A stretch of DNA of 64,000 nt from Ferruginibacter sp. (lineage in GTDB: Bacteria; Bacteroidota; Bacteroidia; Chitinophagales; Chitinophagaceae): NCBI GenBank assembly GCA_019638575.1, contig JAHBTN010000004.1:149600-213599 (forward strand), in the 5' to 3' direction. Within the stretch, counting starts at the first letter, position 1. Each line of letters begins with the position of its first letter. Positions 35,945-44,247 of this stretch are shown piece by piece. The notes under the pieces were generated by a model, which was not told the DNA's origin, searched no databases, and saw only the letters and a program-made list of their open reading frames with translations. The position numbers and the translations under genes are program-made.

Positions 35945-37144
35945 TTATACTTTTGAAAAAATTAATGATGAACAATTGCCTCCAAATCCAAAAGAGTTGG
36001 AAAGCACATGATTCAGTTTTACATTTTTTATACATTCTCTTTCGGGCACAAATGGTAAATCGACCATTGGTGTTTGCAGGCGCAGGTTGGGAAAAACAAC
36101 GCCATGCTGCAAAGCCATTACACTAAACACTGCTTCTATGCCGCCACTTGCGCCCAATGTATGCCCGGTAAAAGTTTTTGTTGAGCTCATTTTTGGATAA
36201 TGCCCGTTGAACAATCTTTTGATAGCAGTGCCTTCGGCAATATCATTATTGTGTGTACCGGTGCCATGCAAATTGATATAATCAATATCGGCAGGTTGTA
36301 AACCACTTTTCTTTAAAGCGCCGCTCATGGCTAAAAAAGAACCTGTTCCATCGGGCGATGAAGCTGTTTGATGATAGGCATCGTTTGCATTGCAATAACC
36401 ACTTAAAATTATATTGGGCTTGTTTTTTAATGAAGCGGCAACTTTTTCGGAAACCAATACCAAATACCCGGCGCCTTCGCCAAGGTTAAGCCCACGGCGG
36501 TTTTCATCAAAAGGCTGGCAAAACTGTTCATCTACAATCATCAATGTATTAAAACCGTTGAGTGTAAATTTTGTAAGAGAATCGGTGCCGCCGGCAACAG
36601 CCACATCAATTATATTGTTCCTGATAAGCCTTGCTGCAAAAAAAATTGAATTAGCGGATGATGAACAGGCAGTGCTGATGGTGCTGATATAATCTTTTAT
36701 ACCCAATGCATCGGCAACCAACTCTGTTACGCTACCACATTCGTGATGAACCACATTGCGTAAGCGCCCTTTGTTATTGTTGGCAATAAAATCGGTGAAA
36801 AAATTTTCTGTTTTATCCATGCCACCAACTGAGTTGGCCGATATAAAACCACAACGAAGCGATTGTAAATTTTCAATGCCGGCATTTGCCAGCGCTTCAT
36901 TTGCTGCCACCAAACTTAACAAAGCTGTACGGCTTTTTAAATTAGACAGGCCGCTAAGTTTTGCCAACTCGTCATTGCTTAATTTAACTTCGGCAACGGG
37001 CAACCTGTTTTTATGAACCGACTGAAGTTGTTGCATACTGCCCATGCCGGCATTGCCATTTTGCAGTGCATCAAGGCATGCAGCCACATTATCACCTATC
37101 GCAGAAATGATACCTGTGCCGGCAACAAAAACGGGTTGGTTCAT
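35945..37144 (-). CDS. Beta-ketoacyl-ACP synthase, active (first of three)
   Basis: A 399-residue KAS I/II-type enzyme with the complete triad: Cys160 (STACSSSANS), His293 (NLHGTGTHNN), His328 (TFTGHTLGASGG), plus Lys323. It should catalyse decarboxylative Claisen condensation of malonyl-ACP with the growing polyene chain. It lies between the chain-length-factor-like gene and an ACP gene, separated by 1 and 2 bp. The likely role is elongation with its degenerate neighbour. The GEGAGYLVL block is conserved. Confidence 0.92.
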   Translation of the reverse strand: MNQPVFVAGTGIISAIGDNVAACLDALQNGNAGMGSMQQLQSVHKNRLPVAEVKLSNDELAKLSGLSNLKSRTALLSLVAANEALANAGIENLQSLRCGFISANSVGGMDKTENFFTDFIANNNKGRLRNVVHHECGSVTELVADALGIKDYISTISTACSSSANSIFFAARLIRNNIIDVAVAGGTDSLTKFTLNGFNTLMIVDEQFCQPFDENRRGLNLGEGAGYLVLVSEKVAASLKNKPNIILSGYCNANDAYHQTASSPDGTGSFLAMSGALKKSGLQPADIDYINLHGTGTHNNDIAEGTAIKRLFNGHYPKMSSTKTFTGHTLGASGGIEAVFSVMALQHGVVFPNLRLQTPMVDLPFVPERECIKNVKLNHVLSNSFGFGGNCSSLIFSKV

Positions 37145-37146
37145 AT

Positions 37147-37410
37147 TTATGCATTCTGTGCTTGATGAGCTGTTATATATTCGGCCATGGTTCGTACAGA
37201 TTTAAAAACCTTTGGGCCTTCTTCTGCATTGGAAAGCTTTATCTTGTAATGTTGCTGCAGCAATACAATCAGTTCCAGTGCGTCGATGGAGTCTAACCCA
37301 AGCCCTTCAACAAACAAAGGCTGGTCGTCCCCAATATCTTCGGGTTTAGTATCCTGTAAATTTAACTGGGCAATAATCTGCGATTTCAGATCAGACATTA
37401 ATTTATCCAT
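37147..37410 (-). CDS. Acyl carrier protein
   Basis: An 87-residue carrier protein; the phosphopantetheine serine is Ser41 in GLGLDSIDALELIVLL. The acidic helix II following it is normal. It carries the growing polyene chain and would be activated by the AcpS-type transferase encoded at 49999-50373. It is one of two ACPs in the locus, here next to the first ketosynthase gene; its start overlaps the upstream gene by 8 bp. Confidence 0.93.
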   Translation of the reverse strand: MDKLMSDLKSQIIAQLNLQDTKPEDIGDDQPLFVEGLGLDSIDALELIVLLQQHYKIKLSNAEEGPKVFKSVRTMAEYITAHQAQNA

Positions 37411-38029
37411 TTTGTACCTGGTATATTTTATTTAGATTTTCTTTTGTAAAAATAATGGAATTAGTGCTTTTATTTTTCTCTATTAAAAATAATGCGGCCT
37501 TATATTCATTATTTAATAATTCGACCCAGCCGCAAATACAACATTGCAATATATTACAATTAAGCAGGTTGTTTACATATTGTTCAACAAATGCTGCATC
37601 AAATTCATCAAAGATAAAAAATGCATTTTCGCCTTTAAAGCCATGTGTGATGGCTATTTCGCCAATCATTATATTGGGCAGGGTATATACAAACAAGGCC
37701 GGGCTTGGTATTTCATTTGTTGTTTGCAGGTACCTGGTATCAGTATCAAGGCTACTGTTTTTGTTTGATAAAACAATGCCCGTTTCTTCAGGCTTATATT
37801 TTGCCGCATCAAAATTGTTTTGCAGCAACACTTGGCAGGCAAGCCAACCCAGTTTGCTCAGGTTATCCATCTTATGAAACTTGGGATATTGTATGTTTAG
37901 GTATCTATATACCGAAACCAGAAAATCTGAAATGCCCAATTCTTTATTTTCAAAAACTGGTTGCCCGTTTTTATAAACAACATGATTGGAAATGATGCAA
38001 CTGGATGTTATATATGTGCTATTTGACAA
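37403..38029 (-). CDS. Short ketosynthase-like protein (Ketoacyl-synt_2/CLF type)
   Basis: A 208-residue protein that resembles only the N-terminal half of a ketosynthase (YKPEETGIVLSNKNSSLDTD, then a region where active enzymes have the nucleophile, here ENAFFIFDEFDAAF without cysteine). The length and shape match the short beta-ketoacyl synthase chain-length-factor family found in aryl-polyene clusters. It should be catalytically inactive by itself and may scaffold or shape the product chain. It is embedded in the operon between an ACP gene and the flavoenzyme gene. Confidence in the family is moderate. Confidence 0.65.
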   Translation of the reverse strand: MSNSTYITSSCIISNHVVYKNGQPVFENKELGISDFLVSVYRYLNIQYPKFHKMDNLSKLGWLACQVLLQNNFDAAKYKPEETGIVLSNKNSSLDTDTRYLQTTNEIPSPALFVYTLPNIMIGEIAITHGFKGENAFFIFDEFDAAFVEQYVNNLLNCNILQCCICGWVELLNNEYKAALFLIEKNKSTNSIIFTKENLNKIYQVQNG

Positions 38030-38055
38030 TGTTTAATAAGTGATTAATGAGTGTA

Positions 38056-39297
38056 CTACTTTTTCATAGAATCTCTAAACGTTATTAATCTGGCTAATGT
38101 TTGCAATGCTGTATCGTGGGCTTTTACATAAGGGTTTGTTGTATCCCATACATAACCCGCCAGCACCGAGCATATCATGCTTTTAATTTCGGGCTCCTGG
38201 TTATCGGCAAAAAAGATAGTGTCTAATGTACCATCGTACCAGGCCATTACATAAGAACGGAAAGTATCTACACCCTGCATCATCGGTTTTGTATATTCAG
38301 CATCCCAATCCACATTTTCTCCATTAAGTTTTTTTATTACCAGCTTTGCGGCTGTTTGGCTCGATACAGTTGCCAGGGTAACGCCTGATGAAAAAACAGG
38401 GTCTAAAAATTCTGTTACATTTCCTGTTAATACAAAACCATCGCCATAAAATTTATCGGTGGTGGTTGACCATGATTGCAATACCCTGGGTTCAAAAATC
38501 ATTTTCACATCTTTCATTCTTTCAGCAAGGTAAGGTTCTGAGGCAAGTAATGCTCTTAGCTGATCTTCCGGTGCGCCCTGTGTGGCATCAAAAAATTCGG
38601 GGTTGCCAACAAAACCTACAGACGTATTTCCGCTTGAGAAAGGAATAACCCAAATCCAAACCCCTTTTTGATGAACAATGATGGTAATTCGGTTGGGCTC
38701 ATCATCCATGGTACGGTTTTTATCAACCACATGAGTAAACAATGCTTTGCGTGGCGGCAGGTTCGATGGCCTGTCGAGATTAAACAAGCGTGGTATCACT
38801 CTTCCGTATCCGCTGCCATCTACAATAAACTTTGCTTTTATTTGCGATTTATTTCCGTTAGCATCTTCAACCGTTGTTAAAGATTCGGAGCCATTAAATT
38901 CAATACCGGTTACTGTTGTTTCGTAACTGATAGGCACACCCATGCTTTCAACGGTGTCGGCTAATTTTTTATCAAAATCGGCCCGGGTTACCTGCCAGGT
39001 GTGCGTCCATCCTTTAGTGTATTGATCAGAAAATTTATAATCACAAACCTTTCCGTTTTTTACAAACTTGGCTCCATATTTTTCCTGGAAACCACATTCC
39101 CTTACGGCATCTAAAAATCCTGCTTCATCCAATGCCTCCATACATCGTGGCAATAAGCTTTCGCCAATTACAAACCGGGGAAATTTTACTTTTTCTACAA
39201 TTTTTACATTAAAGCCTGCTTTATTAATAATAGAGGCTGCTACAGTGCCCGCAGGGCCTGCGCCAATTACAAGTACATCAACCTGTTCTATTTTCAT
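38056..39297 (-). CDS. FAD-dependent halogenase/monooxygenase-like enzyme
   Basis: A 413-residue flavoenzyme of the FADH2-dependent halogenase/phenol monooxygenase superfamily. The dinucleotide motif GAGPAG (12-17), KFPRFVIGESLLPR (38-51), and WIWVIP (214-219), matching the WxWxIP signature of flavin-dependent halogenases, are visible. Lys74 or Lys77 in FQEKYGAKF lies in the region where halogenases keep their catalytic lysine. Chlorinated flexirubins are known, so ring chlorination or hydroxylation is plausible; the sequence alone does not tell which. A paralog is encoded at 61905-63176. It lies next to the methyltransferase gene, 7 bp apart. Confidence 0.8.
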   Translation of the reverse strand: MKIEQVDVLVIGAGPAGTVAASIINKAGFNVKIVEKVKFPRFVIGESLLPRCMEALDEAGFLDAVRECGFQEKYGAKFVKNGKVCDYKFSDQYTKGWTHTWQVTRADFDKKLADTVESMGVPISYETTVTGIEFNGSESLTTVEDANGNKSQIKAKFIVDGSGYGRVIPRLFNLDRPSNLPPRKALFTHVVDKNRTMDDEPNRITIIVHQKGVWIWVIPFSSGNTSVGFVGNPEFFDATQGAPEDQLRALLASEPYLAERMKDVKMIFEPRVLQSWSTTTDKFYGDGFVLTGNVTEFLDPVFSSGVTLATVSSQTAAKLVIKKLNGENVDWDAEYTKPMMQGVDTFRSYVMAWYDGTLDTIFFADNQEPEIKSMICSVLAGYVWDTTNPYVKAHDTALQTLARLITFRDSMKK

Positions 39298-39304
39298 TTT
39301 AGTT

Positions 39305-40381
39305 TTATTTTAATTTTCTTTTTTTACATTTTATAAGTGTTTGGCTAAGGCCAATATGATCTGTTAGTTCTGTTATCTCAAAACCTGCATCGTTCACACA
39401 TTTAAAAAATACGTGGGAGCCATACATTTGGCTATTACCATTTGCCAATGCGGTAAAGTAAATGGATGTTTGTTGCAAACAAAATGCAGCCACTTCAAAC
39501 TTTTGCCGGTCCCAAAAAGGTTCAAGTATCATCACCTGTCCATTATCATCCAAAGCTTCATAACATCTTTTTAAAATAGATACAATTTCGTTTTCGGAAA
39601 AACAATCCAAAAACTGGCTCATCCATATCACATCAAACCCTTTGGGGAACTTTACGGTTTCGTCCAAAATATTCACAGGTAAAAAGTCAACCCTGTGGCT
39701 TAGTCCAAGTTCTTCAATTTTTTGTTTTGCCACATTCAATTGCCCTGGCAAATCCATGATGGTAATATGAACATCGGGCGAAAAATTGGCAGAAGCAATA
39801 GCCCACTTACCGGTATTACCGCCAATATCCAGTAATTTTTTTACCCCTTTTTTATATACCATTGGTAATACTAACGGGAACGCATCATCGGAAAAATAAT
39901 GATCAAAACTAAACCAGCTTTTTTGTACATGTGCCGGCAATTGCGACAGGCCTTCATAAATAGTGGGCCAGTTGCCAAATTCTTTAAGGCCAATGGCTTT
40001 TCCTTTTTCTATACTTTCATCTAAATAAAAAAGCCCTTTATAATTTACATCATGTACAAAATCCATATTGGTAATGGTGAGCGGATCGTGCAAAATAAAA
40101 TAACCTGTTTTGCCTAATGTGAATTTGTTTTCGTTTAGTAAAACTAAGCCAAGGCCAAGGCCCGATTCAAGTAATACCCTAACGCCGTAATGAGAAAGGT
40201 TTAGTTTTTCAGCAATCTCTTCAATGGTTATCCCGGTTCGGCCGCTGTCTTCAACCAGTTTTAAAATACCACTGTTACGCAACACACGTGCTGCCTGGAA
40301 AATAACCGGGCCAAATGCAATCCATTGTGCAGCTTCTTTAGCATCAAATGCCGACTTTTTATCTTTAGAGAAAAACTTCAT
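39305..40381 (-). CDS. SAM-dependent O-methyltransferase (acetylserotonin OMT-like)
   Basis: A 358-residue enzyme with an N-terminal winged-helix dimerisation domain (about 12-95) and a C-terminal Rossmann methyltransferase domain. The SAM motif is LLDIGGNTGKWAIA, followed by VHITIMDLPGQ and FDVIWMSQFLDCFSENE. These features fit the O-methyltransferase group that includes aromatic OMTs, so methylation of the aryl hydroxyl or another phenolic group is likely. It sits between the halogenase-like gene and a ketosynthase gene, in line with ring tailoring. Confidence 0.88.
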   Translation of the reverse strand: MKFFSKDKKSAFDAKEAAQWIAFGPVIFQAARVLRNSGILKLVEDSGRTGITIEEIAEKLNLSHYGVRVLLESGLGLGLVLLNENKFTLGKTGYFILHDPLTITNMDFVHDVNYKGLFYLDESIEKGKAIGLKEFGNWPTIYEGLSQLPAHVQKSWFSFDHYFSDDAFPLVLPMVYKKGVKKLLDIGGNTGKWAIASANFSPDVHITIMDLPGQLNVAKQKIEELGLSHRVDFLPVNILDETVKFPKGFDVIWMSQFLDCFSENEIVSILKRCYEALDDNGQVMILEPFWDRQKFEVAAFCLQQTSIYFTALANGNSQMYGSHVFFKCVNDAGFEITELTDHIGLSQTLIKCKKRKLK

Positions 40382-40412
40382 AATTGTTTACTTACTGTTT
40401 TTTGTTTATGAA

Positions 40413-41549
40413 TTATTGTTTACTAAAAACCATTGCAGCATTACAACCTCCAAACCCTGAAGCTGTTTTTAAACAATGATGTAAAGCTGATTTAAATAAT
40501 GATGAACAAATATTTACAGGTTGTGTTACTCCTAAATTTTTAAAACCTGCAGTTGGTATCACTGTATTTTCTTTTAATGATTGGATAGAAACAACAGCTT
40601 CAATTAAACCGGCAGCGCCCAGTGTATGGCCGTAGTATCCTTTTAAACTATTAACCGGTACAGTTTGCAGCCCGGCCAGGTTGATAGCTTTGGCTTCCAT
40701 TTCATCGTTATATACTGTGGCTGTGCCATGTGCCGATATAAAACCGATATCGCTTGCATTTACATTAGCCATTTGCATTGCTTTGTTAATGGCAAGGTTA
40801 AGTTCTTCGCCGGTACGTGATGGCCCCGAAATATGATTGGCATCATTACTGACAGAACCGCCGGTAACTTTAATGCCCGATGAAAATTTTTCATCGCTGC
40901 TGAGTACCACTGTACTTGCTCCTTCGCCTAAATTAATGCCGTCTCTTGCAGCATCAAAAGGTTTACAAATGCCTGAGCTTATAGCCTGGAAAGATTGAAA
41001 ACCCGATAAGATGAATTTACTGATTACATCGGCACCGGCCACAACAGCGTGTTTGTATTGGCCAGTTTGTATCAACCGCATACCGGTTAAAATTGCCAGC
41101 ATGCCCGATATGCAGGCGTTGGATACTATTACAGGCTGATGTATAAAACCAAAATGGCTGGCAACAATCTTTGCCGAACTGTTTAAAGATATCTTTTGAT
41201 ATAAATCTTCTGAAGGTTCTTCTGTTTCTAACAAGCTTATATTTCCCTTGGTGGAAGAAATGATAAGAACAGTTTTGTCATCGGTTGGCCGTATGGATGT
41301 GTGAGCTAAAGCTTCAGTGATAGAAGCAATCAGCAGTTTTTCAAATTTTGTATAATTGTTTTGAAGTAATGATATTGAATTCTCTTTTTCTTCATTAAAC
41401 AAAGCTGCATAAAAAGGCCGTTCGCTCATACACCTGTCATCATGCAATTGTATGCCCGATACATTTTTCTTAAGCTGCTCAAAATTCTCGGCAGTGCTTT
41501 CGCCTATTGGCGAAAAGATGTTATCTGAACTTATAAAAATATCTGTCAT
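40413..41549 (-). CDS. Beta-ketoacyl-ACP synthase, active (second of three)
   Basis: A 378-residue ketosynthase with Cys146 (SNACISGM), His274 (SAHGTATVYND), Lys303 and His308 (LKGYYGHTLGAAG) all present. It is shorter than FabF and lacks part of the N-terminal region. Presence of several ketosynthases is normal for aryl-polyene loci, which use separate ones for initiation and extension; ApeR-like is one candidate role. The gene is in the middle of the operon, 13 bp after the thioesterase gene. Confidence 0.9.
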   Translation of the reverse strand: MTDIFISSDNIFSPIGESTAENFEQLKKNVSGIQLHDDRCMSERPFYAALFNEEKENSISLLQNNYTKFEKLLIASITEALAHTSIRPTDDKTVLIISSTKGNISLLETEEPSEDLYQKISLNSSAKIVASHFGFIHQPVIVSNACISGMLAILTGMRLIQTGQYKHAVVAGADVISKFILSGFQSFQAISSGICKPFDAARDGINLGEGASTVVLSSDEKFSSGIKVTGGSVSNDANHISGPSRTGEELNLAINKAMQMANVNASDIGFISAHGTATVYNDEMEAKAINLAGLQTVPVNSLKGYYGHTLGAAGLIEAVVSIQSLKENTVIPTAGFKNLGVTQPVNICSSLFKSALHHCLKTASGFGGCNAAMVFSKQ

Positions 41550-41562
41550 TGCTTCATTATCA

Positions 41563-41988
41563 TTAAATCAACCCATGTTTCTTTTTCCAGTCTTCAAAAA
41601 AAGGCGGGTTAGCCAGTTGAAGCAATAGATCATCTTTGTTTAAAAAAACCTGTACCGATGAGCCGGTAGCCACCACCTCGCCGGTTGCGGCATTTGATAA
41701 CCTATAACTGAATTTCATTTTAGCAGCATCTGTGGGTATGTAACTTGTTTCAATAATTACCGTATCTCCATATCTTAGCGAGCGTTTATAATTACATTGC
41801 ACACTTACAATGGGTGTTACATACCCATGTTTATATACATCAAGGTATTTCAATCCATGCTTTTCGCCAAATGCTTCCCTTCCATCTTCAAAATAACGTA
41901 CATAATGGCCATGCCAAACAATCCCAAGCGGATCGGCTTCGTTAAAGCGTACCTGTATTTGTGTACTGCAACTCAGTTCATTTTTCAT
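41563..41988 (-). CDS. Acyl-CoA/ACP thioesterase (4HBT hotdog)
   Basis: A 141-residue single-hotdog protein. FNEADPLGIVWHGHYVRYFE is the YbgC/4-hydroxybenzoyl-CoA thioesterase signature, with the catalytic Asp in EADPLG. It matches the ApeK-like position in aryl-polyene systems, where a thioesterase is thought to release or proofread chains. The next gene downstream is the second ketosynthase, 13 bp away. Confidence 0.88.
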   Translation of the reverse strand: MKNELSCSTQIQVRFNEADPLGIVWHGHYVRYFEDGREAFGEKHGLKYLDVYKHGYVTPIVSVQCNYKRSLRYGDTVIIETSYIPTDAAKMKFSYRLSNAATGEVVATGSSVQVFLNKDDLLLQLANPPFFEDWKKKHGLI

Positions 41989-42000
41989 AATCGGTTTATA

Positions 42001-42663
42001 TCAGCCCCCGTATTTTTCTTTCCAGTCTTTATATTTTTTCTTGTTGATTTCTATAATTGATTTTTTAATTACAGAAACCCAAAAGTTGCGGAAACCAAAC
42101 CCGGCAGCTTCCTGTTCCAATCTTTCTGCCAGCAGTACTTTTTTAGTTTTCATATCCATCAATACCACCCATACAGATCCATAACTTTTCTTTTCTTCTT
42201 TCTTCATTCCTTCCATAATAAAAACAAGGCCTACGCCACTTTTACCTTTTAAGTTAAGCGCTTTTGCTTCGGCTGCAATATCATTTTCAGTAAGGCGGCT
42301 AAAATCTGCCGGGTCGTTTGATGTGATATTATCGGCATTGGTTTTTTCATTACGCTCGGTTACGGCATCCAGGTCGTTTGATACATTGTTGCTGCGATTA
42401 AACGCACCGGTGATATTATAGTTTTTGGGTTCGGCTACCACTACCTGGTTCATACTGTTAAACAGGCGGTTTTTGATATCGGATGTGTTGTTTAAACCCG
42501 GGTCGTTAATAAGGCGTGCCTTGTAATAATCTATGCCCAGGTAGGTGAGCGGTGTTTCGGTAGAGTTGAAGAATTCTTTTACAGTTTGTGTAAAACCACT
42601 AAAAGAGCAACCTATAAAAAATAACAGGGCTGCAATTTTTTTTAGTTTAATTGTCTTTTTCAT
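42001..42663 (-). CDS. Secreted hypothetical protein of the polyene locus
   Basis: The 220-residue product has a signal peptide (KIAALLFFIGCSFSGFTQ). The mature part has TPLTYLGIDYYKARLINDPG, a polar middle with many Asn/Asp, a strand-rich segment (GVGLVFIMEGMKK, SYGSVWVVLMDMKTKKVLL) and a Lys-rich helical end. I recognise no family, but the gene is locked in the operon (12 bp from the thioesterase gene and 2 bp from the dehydratase gene). A divergent gene at 48061-48645 encodes another secreted hypothetical with a similar plan. A periplasmic role in pigment handling is inference only. Confidence 0.7.
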   Translation of the reverse strand: MKKTIKLKKIAALLFFIGCSFSGFTQTVKEFFNSTETPLTYLGIDYYKARLINDPGLNNTSDIKNRLFNSMNQVVVAEPKNYNITGAFNRSNNVSNDLDAVTERNEKTNADNITSNDPADFSRLTENDIAAEAKALNLKGKSGVGLVFIMEGMKKEEKKSYGSVWVVLMDMKTKKVLLAERLEQEAAGFGFRNFWVSVIKKSIIEINKKKYKDWKEKYGG

Positions 42664-42665
42664 TT

Positions 42666-43094
42666 TCAGGAATTTTTATTTTGATTTATAAATATTTTCA
42701 TTTTGCATTGTGCAACTACATTACCATTGCAGCTGATTTTTCCGGATATTAATGTTACATCAAAAATCTGGTTATCGATAGTTATTTCGGTAATTAATTT
42801 ATCACCGGTTTGGGGTAATGCAAATACCTGTAAATTATTTACAGCACCAATATAGCCTACCAATACAGGCTTGTTTTCAGATTGTGCAATATACCCTGCT
42901 CTTGCAGCAGCTGTTTGTGCAATGTTTTCTACCAGGCCGGGTTCTTTAAAGAAACCATCTTCTACAAAAATATTATCGGCTTTAATTGTAAAAGCGGTGG
43001 TAATGGTTGCCTCATTAAAATTAAGCAATGTATCCACCATTACAAAGGGTGGTTTTTGCGGTATCAACAATGCTATATTTTCAAATGCAGCCAT
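42666..43094 (-). CDS. ApeP-like hotdog dehydratase partner without histidine
   Basis: A 142-residue hotdog protein opening IALLIPQKPPFVMVDTLLNF, typical of ApeP-like dehydratases. The region aligned to the active site (VEDGFFKEPGLVENIAQTAA) keeps the glutamate (Glu56) but not the FabZ histidine; in fact the whole protein contains no histidine. It therefore needs a partner for catalysis, most likely the His-containing protein encoded at 32533-32910, as proposed for ApeI/ApeP heterodimers. It lies 4 bp downstream of the acyltransferase gene. Confidence 0.85.
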   Translation of the reverse strand: MAAFENIALLIPQKPPFVMVDTLLNFNEATITTAFTIKADNIFVEDGFFKEPGLVENIAQTAAARAGYIAQSENKPVLVGYIGAVNNLQVFALPQTGDKLITEITIDNQIFDVTLISGKISCNGNVVAQCKMKIFINQNKNS

Positions 43095-43098
43095 CTGT

Positions 43099-43980
43099 TT
43101 ATTCCCAAAAGTTAAAATAATTAAACCATTGTTCGGGATATTTTTTCAGTTTTATTTCCATTTCGGCGCTATAGTCATTCAGCATATTTGGTATCAGTTC
43201 TTCTTTACCTAAATGGCTGTAATCTTTAATGACACTGGCAAAAAGATGGTAATGCATGTTGTTTTCTTTTACAGCAAACACGTACGATACCGGTACTTTA
43301 AAAGTGGCTGCCAGTAGAAAAGGGCCTTTGGGAAATTTTGCATCCTGCCCAAGAAAATTTGTAGTAATAGTTTTATTACCCGGCAAAAACCTGTCGGCAT
43401 GCATACACACCAGTTCGTTTCTTGCAAATGCATCGCTGATGGCATAAATATGATTCAGATCATCTTTATTTATAACAATGATTTTCATATTGGGCTTGCC
43501 GGTTATGCCTTCAAGGTATTTTTTTATTTGTTCATGCTCTGCATCATACAATACAATATTGATGGGTGTTTTAAGGCGCTTAAACAAATGGCCTGCTACA
43601 TCCCAATTACCGATATGAGCGCTCAGCAGTATGCCGCCTTTTTTCATGTCGGCAATTTTCAGCAGGTTTTCTTCTCCATCAAAATTAAAAGTAAACTTGT
43701 TTTTTATTCCCGACATAAGCACTACTTTATCAATAATGCTTTGCCCCAGTAAAAAATAATTCTTATAAATTTTAAGGATGGATGAAACCCGGCCATAGCC
43801 CAGCTTATGCCTGTACAACAAATAAATTTGCCGGGATGCAGAATAAGAAAAGAAGAAATAATATAAGCTTACAAACCTTAGCAGGAAATAGGCGGGCAAT
43901 ACCCCAAAAGTTTTTAATACCCAAACAAAAATGCGGTAACCAAGCGGGCTGCCTTTTGATTTTCCCTGCCAGGCAGACAT
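43099..43980 (-). CDS. Lipid A biosynthesis-type acyltransferase (LpxL/HtrB family)
   Basis: A 293-residue membrane-associated acyltransferase. The catalytic H-x4-D motif is SAHIGNWDVAGH. The first part has a hydrophobic helix (GVLPAYFLLRFVSLYYFFF). FLGQDAKFPKGPFLLAATF and MHADRF are further conserved. In aryl-polyene loci an LpxL-like acyltransferase is standard and is thought to attach the polyene acyl chain to a lipid or glycolipid. Here it follows an ACP gene (1-bp overlap), in line with an ACP-bound donor. Confidence 0.87.
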   Translation of the reverse strand: MSAWQGKSKGSPLGYRIFVWVLKTFGVLPAYFLLRFVSLYYFFFSYSASRQIYLLYRHKLGYGRVSSILKIYKNYFLLGQSIIDKVVLMSGIKNKFTFNFDGEENLLKIADMKKGGILLSAHIGNWDVAGHLFKRLKTPINIVLYDAEHEQIKKYLEGITGKPNMKIIVINKDDLNHIYAISDAFARNELVCMHADRFLPGNKTITTNFLGQDAKFPKGPFLLAATFKVPVSYVFAVKENNMHYHLFASVIKDYSHLGKEELIPNMLNDYSAEMEIKLKKYPEQWFNYFNFWE

Positions 43981-44237
43981 TATGCCAGTTCTTTTGAATT
44001 TACACGGGAGATGACATAATCATAAAAATCCTGCAGGCTGGCAATATTTGTAAAGTCTTCGGGCTTTACCTTAAATTTAAAATTGTTTTCAATCACCACC
44101 ACCAGGTCAATATAATCCAGGCTGTCTAAACCAAGGGTTTCTTTAAGGTTAGCTTCAGGAATTAATTTTTCTGAATCCACTTCAAACTCATCGACCATGA
44201 AATCGTGAATTTTTTCTATAATCGCTTCGTTTGTCAT
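43980..44237 (-). CDS. Acyl carrier protein, second copy
   Basis: An 85-residue ACP; the phosphopantetheine serine is Ser39 in LGLDSLDYIDLVVVIE. It lies between the LpxL-type acyltransferase and a ketosynthase gene with a 1-bp overlap and a 10-bp gap. It differs from the other ACP (37147-37410) in helix III, so the two may serve different steps, as do ApeE and ApeF. Confidence 0.93.
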   Translation of the reverse strand: MTNEAIIEKIHDFMVDEFEVDSEKLIPEANLKETLGLDSLDYIDLVVVIENNFKFKVKPEDFTNIASLQDFYDYVISRVNSKELA

Positions 44238-44247
44238 AAACAGTACT

